A DNA stretch of 64,000 nucleotides from Triglochin maritima (Eukaryota > Streptophyta > Magnoliopsida > Alismatales > Juncaginaceae), in contig OY821782.1 of NCBI GenBank assembly GCA_963682175.1, positions 30,835,741-30,899,740 of the forward strand. The letters are read 5' to 3'. A program made the translations under genes and the position numbers. Shown piece by piece: positions 45,706 through 57,557 of the stretch. Positions within the stretch are counted from its first letter, which is position 1. Every line of letters starts with the position of its first letter. The notes beneath the pieces are model-generated. The model searched no databases. It was not told the DNA's origin and saw only the letters and a program-made list of their open reading frames with translations.

Positions 45706-46704
45706 AGGACAAAAAAATAGCATCCTTTAAACTTGTATTTAGTCATCGTATTCGTGTACATACAACCTGCACCAAATTCATTCACAGATGCTCACACTTT
45801 CATCCACATGTACATACAAGCACAAACACACAAGCATACATGCACAAACACAAACATACAACCATACATGCACAAACACAAACATACAAGCATACACAAC
45901 CATTCAACACACTTGCAATTAATTCATAAACAATTGGCATTCATTCTAAAATTGAGGCGATTATATTAAGACATAAATTGTAGGTTTGTAATACAAGTGC
46001 ACTTGTTAACTAAATTACAAAAAATTCTAGTGACAGGAGAACCTCTTAGTTCATCAACATGTTTCTGATAAAATAGAGAGTCCATCGGTCGCTAGTTTCA
46101 TCGAGCTCTTGTTGCGAAAAGGGATATAAGCATTAGGGTCACATTTGAATCCAAGTTTCAAGGAATTGATTCAAAATTACTTTAGACACTTCACTTTAAA
46201 AAATGGAACTACATGTAAGAAACAAAAAGCTCAGGATTTCAATCATGTTGGATGTTTTTTCTGCATTTAAAAAAATAATCAAGCTAAATCTATATATTCA
46301 TGCATTTACTTCATTTTAACAGCTAAATCAGACGTTGGGTTTTGTAAGATAGAAGCTTATAGCATAATATTGTTGTGTAAGATAGAAAGCTTAGGATTTC
46401 TTTTAACTGAATGATTCATATTTCAACAGCAAAATCAGACACTGGTTTTTCTCCATATCATTTAAAATTTATACCATAAATTTATATCATGCATTTATCA
46501 TCCCAAACAAAATACGAATATGAATACCAAATCAAATAGAAAACCAAAATGTCAAGATGAACTCCAAATCACGAAAATACGAATATATTCAAGATGAAAA
46601 CAAAAAAATTGAAATGTTGGATACACCAACAATAAACAAGAGGAGATGTTTACTAAGATAGAAAAGAATCATTACTACATAAAAAATCCGAAAATAAACC
46701 AACC

Positions 46705-46930
46705 AAAACAATAGACATCTATAGGTCGACGTCTATATGGAGGGGGTATAGACGTCGGCCGTCTATAACATCCGATGTCTATAGGTCGACGTCTATACCT
46801 TATAGACGTCGAATGCACATGGTATTCTAACACCCGAAGTCTATGGGTCGACGTCTATACCCTATAGACGTTGGATAAACTCTGTATTCCAATAGCCGAC
46901 GTCTATAGTACCACATAGATGTCGGCCATG
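46705..46930. repeat. Right subterminal repeats of CACTA D, part before the solo LTR
   Basis: Repeated ggtcgacgtctata and tatagacgtcgg words in inverted pairs. The array resumes at 48480-48535 after the inserted LTR with gaccgacgtctat and ggtcgacgtctatt. Confidence 0.8.
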
Positions 46931-46935
46931 GTAAC

Positions 46936-48474
46936 TGTAGGATAATGTGGGTCTACAATACTAATCACTTTTACCCTAATTACCTACTCGTTTAACAATC
47001 AAAGATATGTGCAGCGGAATTTAAACTAAACAAGCAAGTAAAGGGAAGATAATGCAAACCACGAAGGACATGGGGGATTTTTATAGAGGTTCGTCACCCC
47101 ACTCGGGTCCTAGTCCTCTCTTGCAAACTCCACTCGGATCACCGAGCTCCGATCACGACTTCACTAACCACTCCCTGTTCCGAGCCAGGAGAGAACGCCT
47201 TTACAATCCTCAAACTCGCGAACAGCCCTCGCCGAGCTTGGCTACACCTCTCACAATCCGAGAGGGATGCTTAGGGCTTTCACCGAAACCATTACTCTTC
47301 TTTGACAGCAACAAACTTGAGTGGGACAATCACTCTCTAAACTTGAGCACACTTGGGAAAGATAGGAATTGATCTTAAGTGTGAAAATTTGAGGCTTGGA
47401 GAGTTAGGAATGATCTCTCTAATGTAGGAGGCAAATATGTGTGGGAGAGTTGTGCTAAAATGTGTTTTACAACTCTTTATATAGGCATTAGATAGAATAG
47501 ATCCGTTGGGGTTGATTGGGTGAGTGTTGGTGTAGGATACACAAAACAGAAACTCGGAGGACCCAATTCTGAGTTAATTCAGTCGACCGGATCGGGATGA
47601 ACGGTCGACAGTTTGGCAGTTTTGAACTCTGTTCGGTCGACCGGTTAGGTAACGGTCGACCGCCCAATGCTAAGACTCCGGTACACTTAAGTGATCAGTC
47701 GAACACTGAATAGGGTTCGGTCGACCGATTTGCACCAGACACTATGGGGTTGACAAACAATGATCTATTCGGTCGACCGAGCAAAGGTCTAGTGGTCGAC
47801 CGAGCCAAGGTCTAGCGGTCGACCGATTTCCCCCAGGAGATTTGGGTTTGTCAAGAGACGGGCATTCGGTCGAACGAACAAGGTCCTCGGTCGACCGATA
47901 CATGAAAAAGTATATGGGCTATTTTTGGTTTAATACGAATACGACCGTTGGGTATATACGACAAAAGTAACGGTCGGAAAAATAAGTTCACACGGTCGAC
48001 CGAAAGTGTATACACGGTCGACCGAAACCGGGCAGTGAAAACACAAACAGGATAATTGATCCTCTGGTCAACCGAACGGTCTGTATCGGTCGACCGAAAG
48101 TGGGCAGGCAGTTTGGGTTCAGGTTTAGTGTTTTCCGGTCTAAGTTTGGGTGATCTATTGAAGTCCAAATTATGTGAAATTTCATGTGTGACTTCTATAA
48201 GGAACCTATTGTGTGTTTGAGTTGATTTTAGCTCAAGTATGCTCAATTTACACAAGTTCCTAAGACTCAAAGAAAATACAAAATACATGTCTTCAAAAGA
48301 GCTTGCTTACATGTCTTGACTTGATTTTCCTTTCTTTCTTGAGTCTTGATCACCTGTAGAGGTTAGCACAAAGCAATATATATGCAATGCAATATGTGTG
48401 CTACTCTACATGATCATAATTAAGATTAGGTTAATTAAATCATCAAAACATAGATTAAGGCCAAAAAGCCAACA
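46936..48474 (-). mobile_element. Solo LTR, SIRE-like copia family
   Basis: 1539 bp with ends tgtagg ... ccaaca and a perfect 5-bp duplication gtaac (46931-46935 and 48475-48479). It is related over its length to the LTR at 61098-62457: same ends, same gaggttcg-ccc start of the transcribed part, same ccaagtgtgacttct-type U3 segments. No internal region remains, so an entire element was reduced to one LTR by recombination. The orientation (minus) follows from the complete relative. The 106-codon ORF at 47052-47372 is leader sequence, not a gene. Confidence 0.92.
47475..48100 (-). promoter_or_regulatory. TATA box and CGGTCGACCG cluster in the solo LTR
   Basis: Minus-strand CTATATAAAG at 47475-47484. 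Upstream on that strand, 47580-48100 holds about nine exact CGGTCGACCG copies and half a dozen variants. Same motif and same placement as in the unrelated LTRs of copia element 1. Confidence 0.6.
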
Positions 48475-48824
48475 GTAACGACCGACGTCTATGCTATCTT
48501 ATCCCTACTAGACGTCGGCCTTTATAACGGTCGACGTCTATTGGGCGACGAGTAAAGTCTATCCTGCACTAGTGACCGCAATACCCGTTATACTCGCACC
48601 AAACTCGTTTATTAAACAGGTATGAGACGGGTACGGGTACAACAATATTTATAAGTTTATATACCCGTACCCGTTTAGTTAGACGGGTATGGATATGTGT
48701 ACAACCATATTTGCCCCATACCAGACCCGTTTGCACCCTAGTTTCCGTGGAGGTATGAGAAACAGAAGGAAAATATTTTAGTACATTCTGGATAGTAGAG
48801 GGAAACAGAGGGAAAATATTTTCA

Positions 48825-49065
48825 TTTTCTATGATTTCACTGTTGTTGTCAGCAAAAGTTTTTGCGCAAAAAAATGTCGTCAAAAAATTACCAAAAAAGT
48901 GGCGCCAAAAACTGGCATTGCCGATGGATATTATTATTGCTGACGTTCGTATTGCCGAGGGATTATTTCCGACAGAATTCTGTCGGCAATGGGTATTCCC
49001 GCCAGAATTGGGTACTATTGCCGACCGAATTGTCTGTCCCCAAATGCCCAATTTGCAGTAGTATA
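48825..49065. mobile_element. Possible MITE with inverted-repeat core
   Basis: About 240 bp between cactgttgttgtcagc and aatttgcagtagta. It is full of attgccga / tcggcaat words and has a perfect 18-bp palindrome, ccgacagaattctgtcgg, at 48969-48986. This layout resembles small CACTA-derived MITEs, but the two ends are not convincing inverted repeats and no duplication is clear. Confidence 0.35.
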
Positions 49066-50847
49066 TGACTCCATCTTGATAATTCATATGTTGAAATTGC
49101 AAGCCCCTCAAGTCAGATTTTTTACATATGGTCACTATTAAATTGAAAATATTTATGTCTAGGCACAAAATGAATAGTAGCGTGATAGCAAAATAAGAAA
49201 TTCATTACAGACTAGTTTCAAAAGTTTGGAAGCAATTAATCAGCGCTTGTTAGATGCTAAAAGAAAATGTTAGAGTAAACTTAAGAAGTCATACATATCT
49301 ACTATTTGATTTAAATGCAAAATTGGACGTTAGCACATATTGATCAGCACGATCTTTGAGTAATTCCTTGGTGCGATTTTGGCAACCCAATGCCGAAATA
49401 TTTGCTTAGACTCTTAGTATTGGCACATATATGGCATATTTGACATGTCAAATTAAATTTACGTACATATGATAATTTCGATAGGGTTCTGCGCGAGGAA
49501 GCAAAAGCCCCACCTTAAAATGACAATTATGATTGTGATGGTTTGAACTTAATTTGAGTAGTATATCGATTATTGTGTGGGTACAAAAATATTAATTAAG
49601 ATCGATTCATGTGGTTGTATACCAAGTTTTTGAGTGCACCTGTGAGATGAAACCACGTCACTTCACAGGTAGGATGTGAGATGAGTGGATTTCGATGTGC
49701 CACATGGTTGGAGGAGTGCGTGCAGGAATAGGAGTATTAGACAAGCTTGATTTTTAATGGCTTTGCATCAATGGACAACGGAAATTTAAGCGGTTGTTAG
49801 CCAACTAGGCTCACTTGGATGGTGTTGTCATCGAAGACCAGAACCACAACATCTTGGGTTTTTGCATAGCCCCTGATAGAACTTTCAATTCAATCCGGTA
49901 TGTCAATTTAACATGAAACTGACAGGAGGTTAGCGTATTTGGTTTTAGCACTTGAGGAATCTTAGATGCCAAGTGAAATACGAGATGCTTTGTTAAAACG
50001 TATTTTGAAAGCATTTTGTCAATTAAATTGGGAGATATTAGTTATGTCGTGTAACATGTCTAATAAATAAATTATTTGCTGAAATATATTGTCTGATGAT
50101 TTTTTTTTAACACTCCACCATACCAATGGTTCTTCTTTATCATTTCTTTAATATTGGTTTCGATCAAGTAAATCATCAAAGTAATAAATTATTACGACGT
50201 AAATGTAACCACCACAGGACCGTAAATTGCTAAATGCAAATTGCACTTTCCAATCTACACCATACAAGTTCTTTTGTCTGTTATGACATGGAGCTTCGCG
50301 ATTTATATTTAACAATTTCAATAATTGCAATTCATGATCGTTGTTGCAATTTCGGCTTTGAACTTCCACTTAAATATTCATTTTACGATTCTTATTTTAC
50401 ATTTTTTTGTTTGGTCTTGTGTTTTACATTTTCACTATTTTAGTTGTTTTGCTTCATTATTTGAATACTTATGTTCCAAACTTTAACACAAGAAATATCT
50501 AGGTCGTGGGTAAAATATGAGAAATTATTTAGGTTAGGAACATAATTAGTGAATTACATAAATTGATCTAAATACAATAAATTACCTAGGTTATGCGTAA
50601 AATACAAAAGCAAAACCATGAAATTCTGTTGTCACTCATTCATCTTTCAATATAAACAAAAGTGCATATCTTAAGAAGTTACGTTGTTCAATTTATGTAA
50701 GCAACTGTAATTTACAGTGAAATCCACACAATTAAATCATTTAATACACATGGCAACAATCCATGAAGAACTGGTCCCTCTGGTTACTAGATAATCCAAT
50801 TCCTTAGAAAAATCTTGCTGAGCGAAAGCATCTATTATTCATGTTAA
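49066..50847. other. AT-rich spacer, nothing recognised
   Basis: No element or gene could be assigned. Around 49640-50010 the base composition is more balanced and could hide an old coding remnant, but every frame is broken and no motif is recognised. Confidence 0.4.
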
Positions 50848-51015
50848 GTCTCGTTCTCGAGTTGGGATCCCGGTCCGTCACCCATGAGCTCATAACACCA
50901 ATCTATTGTGATTAAACATAAGTTGGTAAGTGTTGTAGTAGTGGACTCATGTCATTATAACCCACCTTAATATTTTTATGTTAGGCAACGTGGGACTAAT
51001 ATTTGGGGTGTTACA
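50848..51015 (-). repeat. Partial LTR start, chromovirus-like gypsy
   Basis: The minus strand starts TGTAACACCCC (51015) next to a purine tract, the usual start of many plant gypsy LTRs. Only about 170 bp can be followed, to near 50848. The rest is missing or too diverged. Confidence 0.5.
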
Positions 51016-51161
51016 ACCTACCCCACTTGAACACCTGACGTCATCGTCAGGGTGAAGTCAGTCAGTCATCACTACGCACTGTGAGATTCTAGAAGTGACT
51101 CCCACCCTTTTGGTGTAGCATAATTCCCACATTTTTTGTTGGTTCAGTCTCTGATACCATC
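51016..51161 (-). other. Very short internal region between purine tract and primer site
   Basis: The left border is acctaccccacttga, a minus-strand polypurine tract (51016-51030). The right border is ctgataccatc (51151-51161), a minus-strand initiator-Met primer site next to the LTR at 51162. Only about 120 bp lie between, so nearly all of an internal region was deleted, or this is a miniature element. Confidence 0.5.
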
Positions 51162-51966
51162 TGTGGTATCCCGTCCCCGAGCCCACATCGTGCTCGAATG
51201 TGCGATCAGAGTTTCCGCGACAACCAAGAAAGTTACAATAAAGTGAGACAAACACGAAAAAGCATACATAGATATAAAATACATGACATGATGCCGAAAA
51301 AGGAAAATATCCGTATATAGAAATAAACTCAGAATTTATTACATCAAAGGTTTAACTCAAGAAAACAACATAAATGTGGAAGCAATAAGATAACCGAAAG
51401 AAACTGGCTGACGCGTTCGTCGTGCATAGAATCCTCTGAATCATCTTCAGTCTGACCCCTATTGGAAACCTAAGTACCTGAGGCAAAACAATCAACAAAT
51501 ATTCATAAGTTTTCGACAAGAAAATCTCGTATGCCGCTTGTCCAAAAGTAGGGAAAAAAGCCTAGCATGAAATTCAATATGCAGCACATGCAAACAATAA
51601 GAGGCAATGACTCTACATAGCGCGCCTCCTGGGCTTCGCCCGGCGTTATTCCTTTACTTAGAAACCTGACCACCAGCCATGTTGGTCTAATCCACATACG
51701 GGTCACCCGAAAGTGTGACCCACCTCTTGGCACAAAGCGATCTTCCAGATTGACACCCCAACTCACGGCAATGACCTACATGATATCATCGAAAGTTGGG
51801 TATGCCTGTCCTTTGGAAAATAACAATGCACACATCCAAGTCTTATCTCATGCCTCGCCTCTATTCATAGAGGTCTTTACAAATAGGCTCGTCGGCCCCC
51901 ACAATATAAGTGCCCAGATTCTTTATAATTTCAAGAATGCATATGCAAGTCCTCTGATGTACCTTA

Positions 51967-52010
51967 TGTATGTGTGTATATATATATATATATGTATATG
52001 TATATATATG

Positions 52011-52043
<33 letters not shown>
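51967..52043. repeat. TA-rich microsatellite
   Basis: About 77 bp of (TA)n with interspersed TGTA units. ORFs over it on both strands are artefacts of the repeat. Confidence 0.9.
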
Positions 52044-52649
52044 GCATGAATTAGTAGTCACAAACACAACTAATGCAATGTCTATGCTACGAGCGCCCAC
52101 CAAAAACCCATGCGCATCATAACATCAGAAATAACAACATGCATGTGCAACTACATGGCAGTAAAAACTTGATATACAAACGAAGATCAAGCTTACAAGG
52201 CATAATATCGATAATACAACTAGCTACAATCATGCGATATTGTTACAAGATATCAAAATATATAGCAATAATATATGTGCATGCACCCACAACTTAGTCA
52301 CTCATAAATCCATATATTCAGTGGAATAATATCAACAACGCAACTAACTACAGATCATGCAATATAGGTTATAATACAAATAACAAAACATGCATGCTTC
52401 ACATGAGGATTCAACTGCCTTCCAAGCACACACCGAGTAAGCCGGACATGCTCGGGTGCTTGGTCAGCAACAAGGGAAGTCTTGATCAGACCCACGGCTA
52501 GCACATCTCCAATTCACGCACAACATGCGCAAGTCCCCACCAGCCCCGACACGTCGAGTCGAGCGCGCCAGTAGGAGCAACTTGTGCAAGTTGTTCCCAT
52601 AGGGAATCCTTTAGCTTGGTTGTTCGGTGGTTTGGGTCAGTTGCAGGCA

Positions 52650-52670
52650 CCCCCCCCCCCCCCCCCCCCC
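52650..52670. repeat. 21-base cytosine run
   Basis: An uninterrupted run of C within the LTR. Runs of this length are rare in plant DNA and prone to polymerase slippage and assembly error. Confidence 0.95.
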
Positions 52671-53530
52671 ATCAAACTGCACTATCCAAATGCCAAGGAA
52701 CTCTCACGCGTGGAGGGCATGCCCGATAGCACAAGCCACAACCGTGACCCAATCCTACCCTAACCTCGTTGGTTGCTAGCCCCATCCATGCCTGAGAACG
52801 CCAGACCTCATCGAGATCTGGAGCCTCCAGCCAATGGTCAAAGCTGGCCAGCCATGCACGCGTGCAATAGATCGTTTGTATGGGAAGTGCCCAGCCGAGT
52901 GGTGCAACTCGAGTCGTAGCACAAGTTGTGTTGGTGTTGACCAGCCATCCGGACAACACCCCCAACTCCCTCACCCACTCTTGTCACATGCGCATACCTA
53001 AGTTGCAGCCAACAACAGCTCCGGAGGTCGCCTGAAAGTTCAAAGGAGATGCTGCCTTCTTACTGCCTCGTTGGAGTTGCTATTTGAGAAGTCGTCGCCT
53101 GATCACAAGAGAGGGGAGAATGGTGGTGCATGGGAGAGGAGAGGGAGTTTTGTGTGGTAGCTAGGGTTGCAGCCTTAGTCATGCACGCAACTTCCTTTCC
53201 AAGCCACCTTTACTTGGTTGAATTCGAATTTGCTTTGCTGACGTGGTGGTCACATCACACACACACACATCCAGACCCTACACATCAGCCCATGTGGCAA
53301 AAGATTTTGGGGGTCCAATGCCACCCTCAACAAATACTAAGCCACCCGAGTGTAGACGTGCCCGCGCCCGGCATGCGGCAACCCGCGCAACCAAAAGGAT
53401 ACTTCCCAAAAGGGCACATTTCTCGAAGAAGAACAAACACACAACACAAGAAACATACACAATAAACCAACCCATAAGCAGAAAAGATGAAAATTGACTT
53501 TATTATAGTATCAGGGATGCGGGTCTTACA

Positions 53531-54600
53531 ACCTACCCCCCTTAAATAAATTTCACCCTCAAATTGTTTTATCTGTAACCCTGAACAAGAGTTTCGGATA
53601 CAAATTCCACACATAATTCTCACACTGCCAGTGGCCTCACTCATACTGTGATGCTGCCCCTGGACATTCACCATCGGGATGGTCTGACATTTCAACTGTC
53701 GGTCAACGCACTATAAGATCTCCACTGGTCGCTCCTCCAAGGTCATGTCACTCTAAATCTCTGGTAGCTCGTGCAAAATCACATGTGACGGGTCTCCTAC
53801 GTACTTCCTCAACATTGAGATGTGGAATACGTTGTGCAAGCCAACAAACTGTGGTGGTAAAGCCACCTGATACGGCACTACACCAACGCGCTCCAGAATC
53901 TCGAATGGTCCAACATACCTCGAACTCAGCTTCCTTTTCCACCCGAACCTCATCACACCCTTTGCCGACGAAACCTTCAAGATGACATGATCTCCAATCC
54001 CAAATTGCAGCTCGCGACGCCTACGATCATCGTAACTCTTCTGCCTATCCTGAGCTTCCCCCAATCTGCGCTGGATAAAATCTACTATGTCTGCATACAA
54101 CTGCACAATCTCTGGCCCCAACAACTGTCTCTCTCCCACCTCAGTCCATCAACATTCATAACCAACAACTGATCTCGATATCTCAAGTCCCCATCCACTG
54201 CAATCTGAAATTCAGACCCCTCTACCCCGGTTGCCTAAAGTAATGAACTCGACTTCGAATCCTCACTCTACTTCTTTACGATCTTTGGAAGATTGTCGGC
54301 TCAACTCACAAGCTAGCCAACTCCACTCGACCGGGCTCGTAAACAAAAGGATGCCAATCTGCCAGATCCTCTAACAGCTTCAACTCCTGGACCCTCATGT
54401 GAGAAAATGAACCTTCCCACTTCCTGATGAGAGCATCTGCCATTGAATTAGCCTTCCCCGGATGAAAAGAGATGGTGAAATCATAATCCTTGATGAATTC
54501 CAGACAACAACACTACCTCATATTCAACTCCTTCTGCGAGAACAGCTACTTCAGACTCTGATGATCGGTGAAGACTTCAAACTGCTCCTCGTACAAGTAG
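53531..54600 (-). pseudogene. Gypsy chromovirus pol remnant (RNase H end and integrase C-terminus)
   Basis: From 54598 on the minus strand: LYEEQFEVFTDHQSLK, then FIKDYDFTISFHPGKANSMADAL (interrupted by stops), the RNase H end of Ty3/gypsy. Most of integrase is deleted or scrambled. From 54139 to 53753 an open 128-codon part carries the integrase C-terminus: DRRRRELQFGIGDHVILKV, GWKRKLSSRYVGPFEIL and VFHISMLRKYVGDPSHV. That last motif is typical of Tekay/Del chromoviruses. The purine tract acctacccccc at 53531 closes the internal region. No chromodomain is clear. Confidence 0.8.
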
Positions 54601-54603
54601 TGT

Positions 54604-55055
54604 GATTGATTCAGTTATAATAACCACAAGTGTACAAAGAAGATGCAACAATTATGGGTTGTGTCCACGAGGAGCGCACGTGAGTTGCAGTCCACAATAC
54701 TTGAATGGGAAAGGAAAAGAGAGACATGAGATACTACGATGTGAACTAAATCAGAAAATGAACGATAAAAATAAACTCCTTAAGGGGTAGAGCAAGAATG
54801 CGAAAATGATAATATGTTTACGTGTGTGTGTTTATTGGTACTCATCACAACATGAAATCCATAAAAACCAAATTCAACTTTGTCTCCATATGAAATAAGA
54901 TAAAACATTATCATTAAAACATGCAAGACAATAACTGAGAGGAGGCTAACATAAAATGCATAATGACCAAACCCCACTATGTCTCCACATGAAATAAGAT
55001 TTAACACAATCATTAAAACATACAAGACATTAATTAAGATGAGGCCAACATGCAG
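54604..55055 (-). repeat. Athila-like LTR fragment (3' part)
   Basis: The minus strand ends in ...GAATCAATCA at 54604 and, going upstream, matches the 5760-6250 part of the LTR at 4691. Two segments of the ttgtcttgcatgttttaatg type lie at about 54920 and 55020. It breaks the gypsy pol remnant on its left and is cut on its right by the inverted-repeat tract. Confidence 0.6.
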
Positions 55056-55745
55056 AAGGTTGGGGTAAATCTAGTTTCAATAGGGAGTAATTTAATTTAA
55101 TAGAACGGGTAACTTGAAGTAATATAATTGATTAAATGTTAGTTCATGGGGTAACCCTAATCGATTGACGGGGTAAGTTAAATTCAATATCAGGGTAAAT
55201 CTAGTAGGGTAACCCTAATTGATAGACGATCTAAGTCGAATTTAATAGAAGGGTAACCCTAGTTGAATTTACTTTAATTCCTTCTATTTAATCCAATTTA
55301 TCCTATTCCAGAATTCAAGTTACCTTGTCTACCAATTAGGGTTACCCCCACAAACCATCATTTAATCCATTTTATTCACTCCAAGTTACTCGTCCTATTA
55401 CATCCAATTACCCTCGTTCACAACTAGATTTACCCCAACCTATCATCCTACCAATTGGATTTATCAATTATGGTTCCTCTGCTATTGAATTCAACTTACA
55501 CCGTCTACGAATTATGGTTACTCTGCTACTAAATTCAACTTACACCATCTGTCAATTATGGTTGCCCGACTAGATTCAAGTAAAGTTACCATGCTTTTGA
55601 ATTCAACTTACCATATCTATCGATTATGGTTACCCCCATGAACAAACATTTAATCAATTATATTTACTCCAACTTACTCATCCTGTTAAATTAAATTACC
55701 CCCTATCGCAACTAGATTTACCCTAACCTACCATCCCTTCTACCA
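55056..55745. repeat. Imperfect inverted and direct repeat tract
   Basis: The left arm (about 55058-55200) and the right arm (about 55590-55735) are reverse complements over roughly 140 bp at about 80% identity by eye. A further right-arm-like copy lies at about 55330-55450. Recurrent words are ggggtaaatctagtt, gggtaaccctaat and their complements. The structure could fold into a long hairpin. No known element is recognised. Confidence 0.65.
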
Positions 55746-57557
55746 ACTAGATTTATCAAATCAAGTTACCCCATAGATTTACTCCCTAGCAGAGCAAAGG
55801 CTACCCAAGTAATGCAAGGCTAAATCTACTGTTGAAATGAAAATAACACCGTACCTAAACGCATTGAAGAGAATATTGCATGTAATCTATGAACTAGAGA
55901 ATAACTACAATCTCATTCTAGTTTCAATTAAATGGGATATAAACTAGTATGCATGGAACATATAAACGTTCTTAATGATAATTCTACCAATTTGATTTAC
56001 CTTACCCTCTACATCGATTAACTTTGTATCTATGTGAAATTACTCTTCACTGCATCTAAATTCTACTAATAAAGTAACTAATCCAAAAGAAGTATTGATT
56101 TGTCATACATACTATACACAAATCTTTGTACATGGCCGGATTTGAAGTAAATGTATTTACTTTACGGTGTACAAGAATTTACCATCAATTTTGTACACAA
56201 GAATACAAGATAAATTGTATTCTTTCGCATCTGACATCACTTGTAGGTGTTGACAAGACAACGTTTTCCGCTAACTTTCTCATAAAAGATTTATCTTATC
56301 GTCAGACGTGGTACTTGATAAATCTCACTATACGTGATATATCACTGTTTCGGTTGATATTCGCACGATATATTAGGAAGAAACAAAAAAATATGAGGAG
56401 CCTACACGAGTTTTCCTTTTAATTATCAATGTGGGATGTGGTTATGTAACCCACTAACCATGGTTGTTTAGAATTGGGAATTGAACATGAATCACAATCT
56501 TACCTAACTAGTCCTCAACTAGTTTGGTACATTATTTATGTAATACCATACATCAATATTACTCTACCACATAGCATTCATGATTTTAAGGAAGTAATAA
56601 AGAAATCCAACAATAAGAACATCGCAAGGGACAACTAAACCATAAATGGTCAACATTAAAAGATCAAATAAAAACCACCAAAATTACCATTAATGTATTT
56701 GAAAATGTTTCAACGCAACCATCTATTCTTCAAAAACAAGAACAAAAAAAACTAAAAAAACAAACAAAATATGTTAAATCTTGAGACAAATTGCTCCCAT
56801 GGATTTCAAGAGGATATTCCAATGTAGAAAATTTAGTTGGGTCTGAAAAAGTGGTCAAGTTTTGTAGTATTAGTCCATTAGACAAGAAAGAGAATCACGT
56901 CATTTGGTGACAAAACCTTCAAGTGGAATTACTACACTACCCAACCATCCTAGCTGGATTGTCATGCTGGACTTGCGTGGGAAGATGCGCGGGATCCCGA
57001 ATGGGCATCCCAGTATCCTTTTGCGTTTGCCTAGTTCAATTGCCAATTCTTCAAAGCTTGATCGATAGGATTGAAGATTTCTAGCATCTGATGACCTATT
57101 CAGTTGTTTTTCCAAAGCCCCTTGTTTATACCAAATATTGTAATTCTAATTATGTCATATATATAGCTATAATCCAATGGTTACATCTCTCTTTAGCGGA
57201 CTTAAAACACTTTCCCATCAGACTTTACGATTGATTTTGGATGGTATTGTGTCCCTGCAGTACCTGATCATTGACCGTGGAGCTTGTTTATCTTTCTGGT
57301 TCTAGAATCGGAATATTACATTTCCTCTCATACTATGCGATATTGATCAAAATCACTCTCAGACTTCCTTGATCCAAGGAAATCGATCGATATGTCATAG
57401 CTTGAATTGTTTGTTTCTAGAGATATCTAGAACTCATCGTTATATCTTTTTTAGTCCATTTTGTCCTTTAACCTTTGTGTTTGCATGTGAGACTATGAAT
57501 AAAACCTTACGCTTCAACATACATATCATATCAATCTTACACTCTCTTACCAACTCT
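55746..57557. other. AT-rich stretch without recognised features
   Basis: It begins with more loose copies of the ctagattta words, then shows nothing assignable. ORFs at 56126-56422 (plus) and 56900-57115 (minus) have no recognisable motifs and are probably chance. Confidence 0.4.

Larger units (their letters stand above)
45340..48574. mobile_element. CACTA element D (family 2), deletion derivative
   Basis: Left end cactactacagaaatc at 45340; right end cctgcactagtg at 48563-48574, whose reverse complement starts CACTAGTGCAGG like element A. Both ends carry gacgtctattc hairpins. Bases 46025-46125 match the last Ulp1 exon of element A (24210-24320). The remaining interior is unrelated AT-rich DNA, so this is a non-autonomous 1.7-kb derivative once the solo LTR is removed. 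Flanking triplets are ccc and acc, an imperfect duplication. Confidence 0.82.
44896..48740. mobile_element. Non-autonomous hAT-like element, host of a nested CACTA
   Basis: The ends read TAGGG ... (44896) and ... CCCTA (48740). They are flanked by 8-bp sequences gtttctgt (44888-44895) and gtttccgt (48741-48748), matching at 7 of 8 positions. Without the CACTA inside, the element is about 610 bp and rich in acccgtaccc / gggtacgggt words near both ends, as in small plant hAT elements. There is no coding capacity. The inverted terminal match is short (about 5 bp plus similar composition), so the family call rests mainly on the duplication. Confidence 0.6.
51162..53530 (-). repeat. LTR of a chromovirus-like (Tekay/Del type) gypsy element
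   Basis: 2369 bp. On the minus strand it begins TGTAAGACCCGC at 53530, preceded by a purine tract, and ends GGGATACCACA at 51162, followed by a primer site. It therefore has a 3'-type junction on one side and a 5'-type junction on the other, as in tandem or recombined elements. The family call comes from the adjoining integrase remnant. Contains a TA microsatellite and a poly-C run. Confidence 0.7.

Noticed and set aside
45733..45969. His/Thr-rich ORF as a small secreted protein
   Set aside because: Arises from cacaaacacaaacata microsatellite-like sequence that also occurs at 24000-24070 in CACTA A.
47052..47372. 106-codon plus-strand ORF as a host gene
   Set aside because: Located in the solo LTR and related in position to another LTR ORF at 61217-61543; both are leader sequence.
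51750..52103. Tyr/Ile-rich ORFs on both strands
   Set aside because: Produced by the TA microsatellite.
56900..57115. 71-codon minus-strand ORF as a gene
   Set aside because: No motif, no neighbours and no splice-like context; too short to support.
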